From: Mortierella sp. BCC40632
Lineage: Eukaryota > Mortierellomycota > Mortierellomycetes > Mortierellales > Mortierellaceae
DNA: 64,000 nt
Reading direction: 5' to 3'
NCBI GenBank assembly: GCA_011634665.1
Contig: WAEK01000018.1
Location: 181,501-245,500, forward strand
Shown here: one piece after another, positions 13,347 through 26,310 of the stretch
Numbering within the stretch: position 1 is the stretch's first letter
How the letters are laid out: the number at the start of each line of letters is the position of its first letter
Notes under the pieces: model-generated
Told to the model about the DNA's origin: nothing
What the model saw: the letters and a program-made list of their open reading frames with translations, nothing else
Database searches by the model: none
Made by a program: the position numbers and the translations under genes

Positions 13347-14584
13347 ATGGTCAAAAGGAACATCCCCCATTTCACAAATAGAAATTGGGTGGATCCGTTA
13401 AAGAATCGCCGGGCGCATCTCAATAACGTAGAGGAGATGGATAACATATCCATTTTTGGGCTGTTTAATGTTCCTGTAATTTGACAACTTCGACCTACAT
13501 ATGCTAGATATGCAGCTATAAATCTTATCAAAACTGGGATGTGCTATGCTTATCAACGGTTCTTAACGACATCATTCTATACCCAAGTAAATGTAATCTG
13601 TGGTCATCTGTCTGGATCGAATTCTGCAAATGAAAATACTATTTGGTCACATAGTTTCTTGGGTCAAAGAATCTTTGTCCCTTTAAATCGATTGACGTGT
13701 TCTCTGATGGCACTGTGTATAGGAAGTCGTATTGACCCGATAAAACCCAGTTTTCCTCACTGGCGGACGGGTAAGTTCGTGTGGTTGACACCGAGTGGAG
13801 AAATAAACTTGGCTATTAGGACTCCAAAGTCCGTCCGTGGTAGCCAGTCGAATTTGAGTCCAGTTGGTGTGAGGTACCAAGAGTCGTCATTTGGAATCGA
13901 CTCCTTCGACATGGTATCCATCAAATGATAGACGCTCAGACATTCACAGAAGAAGGTGCCAAGCTCATACTCTGTGAAAGTCACGAAGCCATCTTTTTGC
14001 CAAGGATAAAGGTATCAGGTTTTCAATGGATTTCCTCTCATCCCGTTTAAAAAAACAAAGTTTTCAACGACGGACAGGCTGTCCTTGACCTCGATTGCAG
14101 TTGTTCGATTTATTCTGCATGCAAGTCAAGTGCAAAAGGGGAGTAAAAGTCGTCACCTTTGCATTAGTCTTAATGTCCAAGGGGGTAAAAAAACATTGTT
14201 CCCTTGCTCTACTCCATAATGGATTAGATGGATATTTACACCACTCTTGTACACACCAATCATAGTCATTCACAGATCGACTATTGAACTGCGCCTGGCA
14301 GCAGTTGAACGCTCACACCACAACACTCAACACCACAAGCAACCCGATTTCTAGGGAAATGGAATAGTAAATCGCTCAGGTGGTCGAGAAGAGTACGCAT
14401 TAGGATGAAATTGTGTACAAGGATGATCTTACCTAGATGTGGTATTGTGCTGCGTTTGAGATATAAAAAGAAGATAAAGAAGAATAAAAAAAAGAGGAGT
14501 GCGTGGGTTTTGTAATGAAGGCAAAAGGACGCGCGTGCGCTTGAATGATGATATACGCAGTGATGATCATCCATACCTTGGCCC
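13186..14584. other. Probable continuation of CRN relic / non-coding
   Basis: Follows the CRN body and begins with a (CT)n tract at about 13298-13345. Plus-strand frames at 13539-13928 and minus-strand frames at 13757-13984 are open but unrecognised. They may be the eroded C-terminal (nuclease-like) part of the same CRN gene, but I cannot align them. Confidence 0.35.
13298..13345. repeat. (CT)n microsatellite
   Basis: About 48 bp of pure CT dinucleotide directly after the CRN body relic, read directly. Confidence 0.95.
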
Positions 14585-14850
14585 ACCTATTTTGCGTTTG
14601 TTGATGGGGGGAAGGCTACATCCAACGCGTCCTCTGACAAGGCTCCACCCAAAGACGCTGTCAGCAAACTCAAAAGAACCCCCATCAAGACCAAGAGGGT
14701 CAGGATGTTGATACTGACCAGCTCACCCCCCGTTGGTGTGTCTCGATTCTCGATGACAATGGCAATGAAGAGCAATCCACTCTACTTGACAAGAGTCTCG
14801 GACGAAAAGAAATTCAAGGTGACCAGCAAGTTCTCAAAAGGTGATTGCAG
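14585..14850 (+). pseudogene. CRN (Crinkler) N-terminal header, frameshifted relic
   Basis: The first part reads FVDGGKATSNA and then PKDAVSKLK. This matches the start of the ubiquitin-like Crinkler N-terminal domain (cysteine/valine-Asp-Gly, then the V..LK.LIK element). After a frame change near 14690-14705 the downstream half reads VDTDQL, then CVSILDDNGNEEQSTLLD, matching the domain's DADxLxLWxVSIPxDD region, and ends at a stop. It lies in head orientation, only about 265 bp from the UBR1 3' end. No body follows, so this is an orphan, truncated header. It is separate from the body relic upstream, whose own header should lie on its 5' side. Confidence 0.6.
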
Positions 14851-15115
14851 CTTGAAAATACAATTCACCTTATTATCCAACATTCCCCTTCCCAGAGACC
14901 GTCGCACCCCAAAAAAAAAAGTCGCGGCTGCTTTCTTCCCGTCCCCCTACCCCCCTCTTTTCTTCCCTGCGGGGTGCTAGGCGCTTCGCCACAAAAACGG
15001 AGTTTTCAAAAAAAAAAAAAAAAAAAATAAGAGTTGGCTTTTTATTAAGAATTTTTTTTTTTCTCTTTTTATATATTTTCTTTTTTCTTTTTCTTCTTAG
15101 TCTCTAACGTTACTG

Positions 15116-18100
15116 TTACAACGTGCGCCATCCTCCAATATCATACGACTGCTCAATCTTACGAGCCACATGCACAGGGATTCCATGCGTCAACCAAAGT
15201 CGTCGAAGATCATCATACCGGAGTGGGTTCAAGAATTGGGGTCTTCCTCGACGAAGTCCCAAATCCGCTTCACCGTGTTCATCCAAAAATGGTGCTGGAT
15301 GGAAACATCCACTCCTCACATGGAGCAACAGGATCACACATTTCTTGATTAGCAGATAAATTCCTACCGGTCCAGTACACCTATTTCACCAGAAAGTTTA
15401 TCCAGTGTTGTTAGTCAAACATACATCTCAAAAAGACTATAAAATTCATATTGACATACAATAAAAAAAAAAAAAAAAAATACTTACGTGAGCGCGTGCG
15501 TATTGCATTCTCCACGTCCATCACTATCCACGCCATCCAGACAGCAAAAGCTTTGACTACAGACAATCGTGCCACAGGACAAACACAAGGCCGGATCATG
15601 AGGGACTGTGTTACATCTTGGACACACATACTTGATACTCTGTTCAAACAACGCATCCAATCGCTTCGGTAGTCCAACCAACTCATAAATCGTAGGATGA
15701 TTCAATCCAATCGCTTGGCGTAAAATCGATCCCGACGCTGGGCCGGATCCTGTTTCCCCAGGAAGGGTCACCATCGATCCCAAGGACAGAGAACTACTCG
15801 AACCTGAACTCGAGCTCGATGCAGAGCCAGAACCGGAGGCTGTGCCCGAGCTACTAGACCCCACTACGCCAGGTCCATATCCTAAACCTGTCTGAACTGC
15901 CTTGCCTGCCGCAACACTCGAACCAGTCGAGCTAGTCTCTGCACTATGAAGGATTGCATCCTCACACCAGAACAAGATCATTCTTCTCAATTGCTCGTCG
16001 CTCGTCCATTGAGCACACAACGGCACCAGGTTGGTCAAGTGAAGCAACGCCGCCAATCGAGCGTATTCATCATCAATGGGCTCCGCCGTCGACATGGCTG
16101 GTTGCGTCTCTGGGAAAAGGACTCCATATCGTGCATCGAACAAGAGTGCACTCTTGCGCAAAAAGGGGAGGACATATGTCTTGATCAACTTGAGCAACAA
16201 TCGATCTGGCATCGTTGTCATAAACGTCTTGACATGATCCTCGGGTACACGGAGACCCTCTGCCACCAATCGGATCAAGGCCACGAGTGCGGCCGACTCT
16301 TCAGGTTGGAGTGCTCCCAAGCTGTTCTCTGTAAAGGCAAGGATCCTGGGTTCGGAGGTAATGAGTGTCTGAATGTTGGTCGCGGTCAAGAAGGCTGCCA
16401 CCGTCCGGACTACCTCGGCCACAAGCAGAATCTCCAACAAATGACCTGGTTCCACATTGTTTGGCGATGACTTCAATGTCAACTCGGTCAGGACAAAGAA
16501 TGGATCGTCGAGCAAAAGGGGTTTCGCTACTCCGAGAGGTACCGTATAAGGTTGTTCCTGAGATTGACATCCCTGGAGGACTCTGCTCACTCGCTCCAGA
16601 CTCTGCAACGTCAGCCATGTGCGTGCCGTGGGTGCTTGGACCATCGCGTTTGTGAAGGATTCAATGGTGTCCACCATCATTCGCAAGAGTGTCAATGTCT
16701 GCTGTTGGATACCTGCAATCAGCGTCGATGTACCGTTGGCAGCATTCACACCACGTTGCGTAATCTCGACACAAGAAATCGTGTACGCAAATGCCTCTCG
16801 CATCACATCCACATCGCTGTAATGACCCACTGTTTGACCAAGTGACGAAGAAGTATCATCGACAAGAGTCATGTCCACATGGTTCATCAAGAACACTTCT
16901 GCCAGTCGGACATACATGGCCTTGACTGTATCCGAATCTCCAGCTCCATCATGGCTCTCGGGAGTCGAGTAGAGTGAGCCAGGACCTCCAAATCCTGAAG
17001 GCATCGTTGCATGGTTGATAATACCCTGGGAGGCAATCGGGTGGCTGCCCAGACCAGTTGTAGACCGCAACAATTGCCAAATCATTCCAAGACCCTTGGA
17101 GGCTTGGCTGCTCCTTTGTCGAAGACCAATGCCTTGACTCTCTTGGAAAGACAAGGGCATTCGTTGAGCAGACTCGGCCTTGAGTTGTGAAGTGAGATTG
17201 CGTCGGTTGGTCTCGATGTACTCCATTAATCCCGCGGAGTCTTGTCGAATCCAATCCAAGGTCGAACGCTCACTGGCTGACACGAGGACGCCAGGGTAGG
17301 TTTGCTTCTTGCCTCTCCATGTGATAGGAAGCAAAAGGTTGCCGAGCGACTTGCACAAGGGACACATAAATTCGCGCTTGGAGGGATCCTCGGGATGATG
17401 ACGGTTGCGCTGGGCTTCATGACGAGGGATCAGAGAACGGACATAGGTGCTGAAACACTTGATGTGCATCAAATGTCCACAGCTTGACGTGTACAGTCCC
17501 TGACGGTGCGATTTGGATGGGAATCCCTTGGCGACCTTTTGGGGCAAGTAGGCTGCTCCTGACCTGGCCGACTTGTTAGAATGAGTGGATGACGACGAGC
17601 CTGCGGGCGGTTGAGCAGGCTCGGGCTTTTCAAACTGGGCCATGTGCTTTTCAAAGTTGGAGGCAATACCAAAAGGACGAATCGATGTGGTAGACACATC
17701 GAGACTCAGAGGGGAGACGACCGACTCGAGAAGGAACTGAGAGTCTGTCAGAGGTGTCTGTCGGAGCACATGCGAGGGTTGGACATAGGCAAGCATACCA
17801 TACTCGCTAGATTGGGTCATTTCTTCTTGACAGACAATGCAGGTGCCCGTAGGGTAATGCCACATAGTCTCTGCAATAGTCTGAGCACCCAGGTCCATCA
17901 TCGGATCTTCATCGTCCTTCATCGATCCGTCGTCGTCGTCACTGTCGGTGTCATAAAGATCTTCATTCAGGGACATGAAGCTTTGTTGTGCCTGCGCAAA
18001 CTGGGCCATGATCCTTGCCTGACGCTCTTGATTAGCCTTCTTTCGCCGAGCAGCCTCTTCTTGTTCATTTGTACCTGCATCTTCCTCCGAAGGACCCTTG

Positions 18101-21100
18101 GACTGTCTCCACTGTGCCACAATCGACTTGGCCTCTGTCGAACCAATCTCCTCAAACTTCCTCAGGACATAGTTCAGCTTTGGATGAATACTCTTGTAAG
18201 CAGGGTCGTCCGCACGCTGGATCACAACAGACAACAAAGAGAGTCGAGATCGCTCATTGTCATTGATCATCACGGGGTGTTTCTCAAAAGTAGCATGTCG
18301 CAAGAATCCAGGCATTCCCAGTCCTGCATGGTCACCCGAATTGCCCTCCATACTTTGTGCGGCCTCGTTGTTTGGATCCAAAACAGCAATCTGCATCAAG
18401 TAGGCGGCCTGGTCAATAATAGTGTCCGACTTGATCCTGGGCTCTGCCTTGACATTCCAGAAGGTATAGAAAAGGATCTGGGTCATGGCGCGTGTATGCA
18501 TAATATTGCCCAATGATGTGAACGGTCCACGTTCAATCTTGGAAAGTCGGGGCAAGATCTGAGGTGACTTGATTGTGCCGCCACTCTTCTTCACCTGACG
18601 ACTCTTGAGGATCTCTTCTGCCTCTTCACTGTTGTTCCTCGAAAAGTGAATAAAGTATGGATCCACTTCATCAAAGTAGGCGTCCTTGAGTTCATACAAT
18701 CCATGGTCCGTGATTCCGTCAGGAGGGCGGTAAGATGCTAGCTCCTTGAGCGTGTCATCAAACTTGACATGCTCTGTTAGTCGCTCTGGGATGCGCTTTG
18801 TCAACTCGGAGTAAGCGATAGGCTTCAAGCATAGACCGTGAATGATCTCTCTCCGGATCTCTTGTTCCACCGTAAAGCCATCCGCATTAACCCGATCCGA
18901 CACACAGACGATCAAGAGCGTCAAAAGCTCCTCGGCCATAAAGACGATCTGCAACAGGTCATAGGTTGGGTGCTCCCGTTTTCCAGAGAACCACTCCAGA
19001 AGCTCAAATCGATCCAATGCGGTTACCAAGAAATGCTCGGCGTCAAAGAGAACCATGGCCACCTGCAAAAGGAAGATGTCCGAATCATAGGTGTTTTCAC
19101 GAAGAGAGACCTCGCGGTAGTACTGTGCCTGCGTCCGGATAATGAAACCATTGCGCACCCACACGTTTGCTTTGATCTGAGCCATTAGAACACATACTAA
19201 GGTATGGTAATTGAGTGAGGCGACAAATCGATCATGACAGTTAATTGATTTCTTCTTTTCCGTTGGATCCGCATGAACACCCTTGGAAAACAAATTCACA
19301 CTCACGCGTGCCTAGGCGCAAACAAGCAAAACAACATACCTCTCAGAGGATAATCAAAAATCTCTTGAAGCTTGAATAACCGCTTCTCGTCCGAATCGCC
19401 TTCACTGCCCACAAACTGGAGCATCATATGACGGAAGGAATTATATCCGAGTCGTTGAAGGACAGCATCATCCAAAAAGTCTACTCTTTCGAGCAAGTCA
19501 GCTAGGAACCAGTGCAAAGGATGATGGAACGCCACGGGTTGGGCAGAGACCTTGTACTTGATCACTTCAAAGGAAGAAGCTGGAGTAGTAGGCATGGTAA
19601 TGGTATGAACCTCTGTCTGACGAACAGGATTAGACGCCCCTCCACTGCCTCCTGCAACGACAGCGCTCTGCTGTACCGATTCAGAGCCTGTTACATCTGC
19701 TCCTGTTGGGCTATGCTGAAGAGATGGTTGGGCGGTTGGATGCTGTGTGCCGGACTGAGCCGATGCCTGGGAGAGCAATGGGTTGACTCCATCCTCTTGA
19801 GCCATCTCCTCCTCATGTTTGTCACACCACTCGTACACCTTCTTAATGGTTCGGGCCAACACCTGGGTCAGAACGGAGGGCTGGGAGGTGAAGCAGTCGG
19901 AGAACTGCCGGCAGCACTTGTAGAGTTGAAGAGTGACGTTAAAGGCATTCACCCAGGTGTTGGGCTCAAACTCGATGTGGTCAATCGAGTAACGAGTATT
20001 GGGGTGCATTCCCTGGAACATATTCAAACACTCTATCATTTGTGTCTGATAGGCTGGACGGTTTGCAACAATCTGCTTGACAGCGTCATTAGCAAGAATG
20101 TAGCGAAAGTCGTGAAAGATGTGAAAATAGCGCCGATTCTCGAATGGAGGTAGATTGCAGTTGATGGGTCCACCCGTGTAGTTGGGGCCTTGGAAGAACG
20201 AAATGAGGATTTGACAGAGGATATAGATGAAATTGTGCTCGCGTGCCAACATTTCTGCAATGGTTGGGACAGTGAACAACTGAACGGAAAAGAGGATGAT
20301 GGACAGCTCTGGCTCTCGATCCACCACCAAGAATGCCTTGGCAATCTTGAGGTAATTGTAGGCGAATCGCACAGCTAATATAGAGATTAGGGAGAAAAGA
20401 AGATCGTAGCATTGGAGTAGATATTAGGCGTCTGATTGTAATCTTCAAGATATTCAACTTGACCTTGAAACACGGAGAGCGGAGCAAATGTTGGTGTTAT
20501 TACCCATAAACTTTTTGTACTTTGGACTGAGCACCAATGTGCCAATGTAAATCTCACGGAGATTGGCGCGTGGCAACTTCCAGAATTTGAGATCCAAAAG
20601 CAACAGCCAGTCTATCCTGAGCTTACGGTGTGGAGGACCTGCTCTAGCACTCTTTGCAAAAGGATCCGAGCTGTGAGTATCAACAAGGTGAGAGGAGCTG
20701 CTGGATGGGTCACGCATCGTCGTGTCCTCGTCATGCGTTTGCTGCACAATCACGTATTCATTGTCCTGGGTAAAGCCTGCATGGCTACTGGGGGCCACTC
20801 CAATCGAGTCAGCAATCGATTCCGAATCTTGGCGACTACCCGAAAGATCCATATCACCATTCGAATCATGAGAACTACCCGAAGCCAACATGGCTGCTAT
20901 CCTGTGCTCATCTTCGGGATTAACCCCCACAATGTCGATAAAGTCATCCTCCATCTCTACCACAGTGTCCTCATGGTTCATTTTGCGGGGTCGGCTGGGT
21001 TTTCTTCGCCATTCGCTCGAGAGCTCCTCGCAGATGATTTCCCGAATGGTCTGAGATTGTTTCTGTGAAACAGTGCCCCCCTTGATGTAGGCCAACGATT

Positions 21101-22399
21101 TCAAGAAGGTGATACAGAGGTCGCAAAGCTGCTCTTTGAATGTTTCTCTTGCGGAACGAATGCTAACAACCAGCTTGATATCAGCAAGGGCTTTTGCAAT
21201 ATCAATCAGTCGTCCAATATCAGTAGATTGCTCGACGATGGCTCGTCCCTACAAGTTGGTCAAGTGACATGAGGAGAGAAGGGTCAGAATGGATAAGCCC
21301 ACACTTGCATCAACACCAAACAGGAGAAGAAGAGGAAAAAAAAAAGGCAGTGCACCATTGAACGCGGCATTGAAGGCGAATGGTCGGGGAACAAATACTA
21401 GAAAGAATGAAGATGATGCTAAAGCAATTTTGTTTTTCTTTTTACCTGAGTGTCAACTGTCTCTGCAATCTTTCTCGCCTGCACAGGCGAGGCGGATGTA
21501 AACTCGGAAACGCGGTTGATGACATCTGTAAAGGAATGCTCTTCATCGTTCCAAAGAATGCAGACAAACTTCATGTTCTCCAAGTCAGTCGTCTCTCCCG
21601 CAATATTGCCAGCATCCACAGCGTCGCGTTTAATCTGCTCCCTGCTCAGCCGAGTCGCCTCCATGTTTTCAGGCGAAGTGGTCATGGTGTCAATAATAAA
21701 GTCGAGAACCGTCGCAATCGTCGTTCGGACTGCAGTGGCGACTTCGGGTGGGAAATCAAGACTCTGTCGATCGGCTTCGTCCGGGGAGACATTGTTGGCC
21801 GAGTGGTAGATACAGTCCAGGTCTACTTTCCACGCTTCTGGGTCACCACAGTCGCAGCAGCCTCCTCCACCAGCATTGACAGAGAACGAGGTGTCATGTC
21901 CTTCGTGATTGGTTCCATGAAAGCAACGCAGGCAGAGAACACAGGTCTCGTCTAATGCACACGTTCTATGGTTTACCAGGGTAGATGAGGGAGAAAAAAA
22001 AAAAAAAAAAAAAAAAAAAAGGAGCAAGGCAGAGCTCTCATTCAATATCCCTGGACTTTCTCCATCTTATCAAAACACCCTGCCCGTCCGCTGCTCATCT
22101 CTTGCCCAAGGGCCTTACCTGCAGCGGAAGACACCTTCGCCCATCTTGAAGGTATGACCACAGGCTTGTCCACGAGCCGACGGCGAGTACTCATCATCTC
22201 CAGTTGAGGTCAGGTCTGTGATCCCGTTCTGGCGAGCAGCGGCAAACGATGGAAAATAACTGTGGAGGTATTCGTCATTGTTATCCCAGAGCGACGCATA
22301 CAATTCCGCGTTGATCTCACGCTGCGCAGTGTCGCTGAGGGAGTTGTCGAACCTGCGGGCAGCATCACGCAGATAGGCCCGCAATGGCGTCGAGTCCAT
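15116..22399 (-). CDS. UBR1: UBR1-type N-recognin E3 ubiquitin ligase
   Basis: N-degron pathway RING E3 that recognises destabilising N-terminal residues and ubiquitinates substrates with a Rad6-type E2. Six exons are inferred (transcript order): 22399-22119, 21965-21446, 21248-20504, 20374-19340, 19196-15488 and 15380-15116. All introns are GT-AG and the phases close, giving 2184 aa (yeast Ubr1 is about 1950). Visible parts are the UBR box at about residues 78-147 (CGHTFKMGEGVFRCRTC, then GGGGCCDCGDPEAW), split by intron 1; a ClpS-like type-2 N-degron site from about residue 226 (CILWNDEEHSF); and a core helical region with VLMAQIKANVWVRNG. The RING-H2 at about 1310-1480 (CIVCQEEM, then CGHLMHIKCF, then CPLCKSLG) has an unusually long Ser-rich insert between its Cys pairs. 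The C-terminal UBLC/autoinhibitory domain carries Cys-rich CPRCNTVPHDPALCLSCG and ends with ADLGLRRGRPQFLN. A Ser/Gly-rich insert sits before that domain. It looks intact. Confidence 0.96.
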
Positions 22400-23363
22400 C
22401 GTCAGATGAAAGAATGAACGAAAAAAAAGGGAAAAAGTACAAAGAGAATGGATAGATTAGGGCGAAAGATGGGAGGAGGGGCTGTCTCGAGATGAGAAAA
22501 AAAAAAAAAGAGGGCTCGGTGCGCTCTGTCCAGTTTAGCTCCGCCTAAATGCCGTCCTGCCTTGGTTGGCGTCTCCCGCACAGAAGCTGTGTTGTTGTTG
22601 TTGTTGTTTTTTCCTTTCTTTCTTTCTTTTCGGTGGATCCTGCGAACAATGTGCTGCGGAATGCTTTATTGTTCGTTTGCTGTTGTTTGTTAATGCCACG
22701 CAAGCTCCAAGGGCTCAGCACTCGAGGAGAAGTGGTTGGTGAGAAAAGATGAGGTTTGCAAAAGAAAGACAGGCAGGCGGGTGGACAGACAGAGACGAAG
22801 AGAAAAAAGAGAGAGAGAGAGAGACACGGCTCCCGTAACGAGAGGGCGCAGAAAAGGAAGAAGAGAGGTTGTGAGGGCGAGTCAAAAAAAATTTGCAGTC
22901 CTTTGTAACCACCTGACGTGGGTCCGACCCATCGCCCTTTTTTTTTTTTCATCTTTTTCTTTTCCACACATTGTCCTGGGCGAAGGAGTTTAGTTTTCTT
23001 TCGCTTCACCAAAAAAGAAAAAATAATAAAAAGCCCAGACTGTTCTTTTGGAAAGCGTCAAGTCCCAGCAATATGTCTTTCTCTCTGACATTTTCCCCAC
23101 AAATTGAATTATTTGTTCCATGGACCTTGACCGAGTTTTATCCGACCACTCTCTTGTCGGACCCCCAAGATGAGATATCATTTTTAGGTTCTTTATCCAA
23201 ATGGCCACTCAGGCACTTGAATAGGGCCATGTAACCTCTCCCCCCCCGAAATGCATGCTTCAGGGGTTACATTGGAGCAAAGGAGGATTGAAGAGAGCAG
23301 AAGATCTTTATTGGACGTACGTTGAAGTTTTCCGCTGCATGAGCAGGCGGTTTAGAGCAGGAT

Positions 23364-23396
<33 letters not shown>

Positions 23397-25159
23397 GTGT
23401 GCCACTTTGGAGCAGAGTCACCACTCCCACGGTCAAAGGGATGATTCAACAAGTCCGTCATTTTTACTCACTATCGGATAGACTTTTGCTGGCAAGTCCG
23501 TTCTGAAAGATATACTCTCGGGTAGTGATGATACCAATTGCGCCTGGGATTCGTCCATACCCCGCAACCCAATGAGCATGCTCGTCTCCTGCTCCCTTCT
23601 ATGCTGTCTGTCGCAGTCAGAAAAGCCGTATCGACCAGCCTGGCCACCCTAGTACCTCTCATTGTCCATTGTCGCATTACCGTGCATGGTGGTGACCAAA
23701 GAGTGAGAATCTTGTTGGTTCTTTGCTTTGAATCTACCTGTCTCACATGTCTCGTATTAGCGTCCTGATAGACACGACCGTCTTGGAGGAGGGGGAGGGG
23801 GGAAGGGCATTCCCTTGCCGCCTTTTTATTGTAACATGCTTGTCTGTACGCCAACTATCCGATAACGGGATGTCGTAGCCTTTTTCGAAAGAAAAGGAAA
23901 AAAGAAAAAAGAAAAAAAAAACGTCGGCGGTTAAAACGAACATACTAGTCAACGGTGCATGCACAGCGGCAGTACGGTACTCAGTCCGTGGTATCTGCAA
24001 GGGCCATTCCATGAATATAATACCTGTGCTATCTCCAATAAATGGATACCAAGAACATAGACTGGTTGTGGACCAGGGGTGCCGGTTTAGGAAATGGTGG
24101 TGTGGACAGTGGTGCGGACAGAAAAAATAAATAAATAAATAAAAAGACAAGGACAAGGACAAGAACAAGAACATGAACATGAACTGCAAGACGCTGAAGA
24201 TACAACAATGCAGGTGAAGCACAGCTTGGGAGTCAATTGACATGTAGTACAGCAAATGCTACCAGAAACCGGTGATGTGTCTTTATTCTTTTTTTTTTTT
24301 TTTTTTTAAACGCGAAGCCTAGACTTTGTCTGTCCTTTTCGTACTTTACTTTCTCTATTACTAGGTCACTACAATCTCACATAAGGAGAGAAAGGAAAAT
24401 CCCAGGCAGCGCATAGGATAGTGTTAGACAGGAAATGGAAACAGGATGATAAAGAACAAAGGGTGCCGAATAAAGAACTCTGGATTTAGGATAAAGACTA
24501 GGTTTCTCTGACAAGATTAGAGTCCTTGAGGATCTGGAACACACTAACGAAAGTAGCACTGGTGAAAGGAGAGGGTGGAAAACTCAGCTTGGCAAGACGA
24601 ACGGGGAATTTCTTTTCCTTTCCTACGCAATAATACTGCAGCCTTCTGTCCCAGATAGTTTTCTGGAGCAGTCAATGAAAGCAAAGAGGGACTTTTGAAG
24701 GGCTGATCGAGCATGTCTCGCTCTCTTAATTTTCCCCATAACCGTGTTTATCGTTTCTCACTCCTCTTTTTTCATACGCTGTTACCTCCTTTTGCTGTAT
24801 GAAGTGAGTTTTGAATAGCAAATTCTAGACATCTTTACATTATTCGCCAGCTCTTCAGACATGATATAATAATAAAGGGATAAGGATATGATCGTGCTTA
24901 ATAAAAACTAGGCAGAATGCACACGGGAAAGGTGACTGGAAGAAGGAAGGTCTGGATGGCGAGCGGTAAATACCAAAGGGAGGATATAGTTTGTAGATGG
25001 TTAGTAGGTTTGGTGATAAACAGAGGATGGACCCATACCTATCCGAAAATTGGTTTAGAAGACAAGGATTAGGCTCCTTCTTTTTCTTTTCTTAGCCCAC
25101 AGGGTTTACTGAATACAGAGAGTCCTTCGCAACAATAGCCTTGAGCGATAGTACTTTCA
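22400..25159. other. Intergenic region 5' of UBR1
   Basis: No gene is supported. The UBR1-proximal 500 bp contain GA/GTT-rich sequence and should hold its promoter. Poly-T runs occur at about 22937-22951, 23367-23395 and 24291-24307, and a TTTA repeat complement lies near 24121-24142. The frames here are short and do not resemble proteins. Confidence 0.5.
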
Positions 25160-26310
25160 TTGGTGGCAAATCCAGCAAGTGAGAAAGTCCACTCGTCCTC
25201 CTTCCTTCCTTCCTTCCTTCAAGGCTTCACAACACAATGGCTCAGCTTTTGTATTACCTTGCTCTGTCTTGTTGATGGAAAGACAATATCTCAAGTCCTC
25301 TCTGTCGTAGCCGACCTTTCAGTGACAGTGAATCGCCTCAAGAAGCTCATCAAAGCCAAAAGAACTCCTTGCTGTGACGATATCGCAGGGGACAAGCTCA
25401 TCCTCAGACGCGTCTCGATTCTCGGTGACAACCAGATCACTACTGTCACCACGACCAAGAGCCCTGACAACAACGTCTATTTCCTCGTCCAGCAACCACC
25501 ACCAGGTAATGCAAACGCGTTTTGTTTGAATACTACTTTACATTTTTTTTTCCTATTGCCTCTTACCAGAAACTTGATTGAATTGATAGCTTCTGCATCT
25601 GTCTCTTCTCGAAACTCAACTTACCCCTCCAAGACTAAGATTTGTTGATCATCTCCTTGATGCCAATATCGAGATACACACTCAATCTCTGCCATGGCTT
25701 TCTCGCATATCTGTCTGCCACACCGAGCCTAGTTCAGGTAACATTAGTGATCCTTGGCACTGTCATCTCTTTACAAAGTGTTGATGGTGGATACTCAAGA
25801 ATTAACAAGAAAGTCAGCCTTTAGAACAATCACCCAATTTCCTTGTGCATATCAGATTCTGAGACTCTACCTGCTAAACGCCGCAGGCTGTCAGACGAGT
25901 TCGATTTCCCCACTAACTTTGTCAATTATCCCCACCACAGCTGAATCCACCCTGGACGTGTATTTTAGAGAGAGAGAGAGAGAGAGAGAGAGTTGTTGAT
26001 AAAAGGATCGAGGCTCTGAAGCGTGAGTTTCGGGATGGGACATGCGTTGTTCTTGGAGAAGACCACACAGACGAAGCATCTCCTTCCTTGTAAGGTATCA
26101 ACCCAAATATTGGGCATCGCTAATTGTTCCAAGAACTTGTAAAAAAAGGGGAGGAGGAGGAGGAATTATGAATAGCTCAAAGGCCTTAACCATGCGAAGA
26201 GTTCAAGACTCTTTTAGCAACATAGACCAAATTTCGTCTCTCCCCCCTCCATGAGTAAGTTGGTCACTCGATGGATTCTTGACTTCTTATTTCTGACTGC
26301 CTTGTAATAG
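25160..26310 (+). pseudogene. CRN (Crinkler) N-terminal header with eroded downstream part
   Basis: One open frame (25160-25648) carries a nearly complete CRN N-terminal ubiquitin-like header: LLCLVDGKTISQ, then VNRLKKLIKAKRTP, then DDIAGDKLILRRVSI. It ends at FLVQQPPPG, followed by a plausible GTAATG donor at about 25506. Downstream are pieces in other frames. One has FVDHLLDANIEI and SSGNISDPWHCHLFTKC (near 25640-25780), which resembles the CRN segment following the header. The next piece is near 25790-25920, and a (GA)n tract interrupts it near 25968-25992. Stops and frame changes break the downstream part, so I call it a pseudogene with a recently intact header. Confidence 0.65.
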
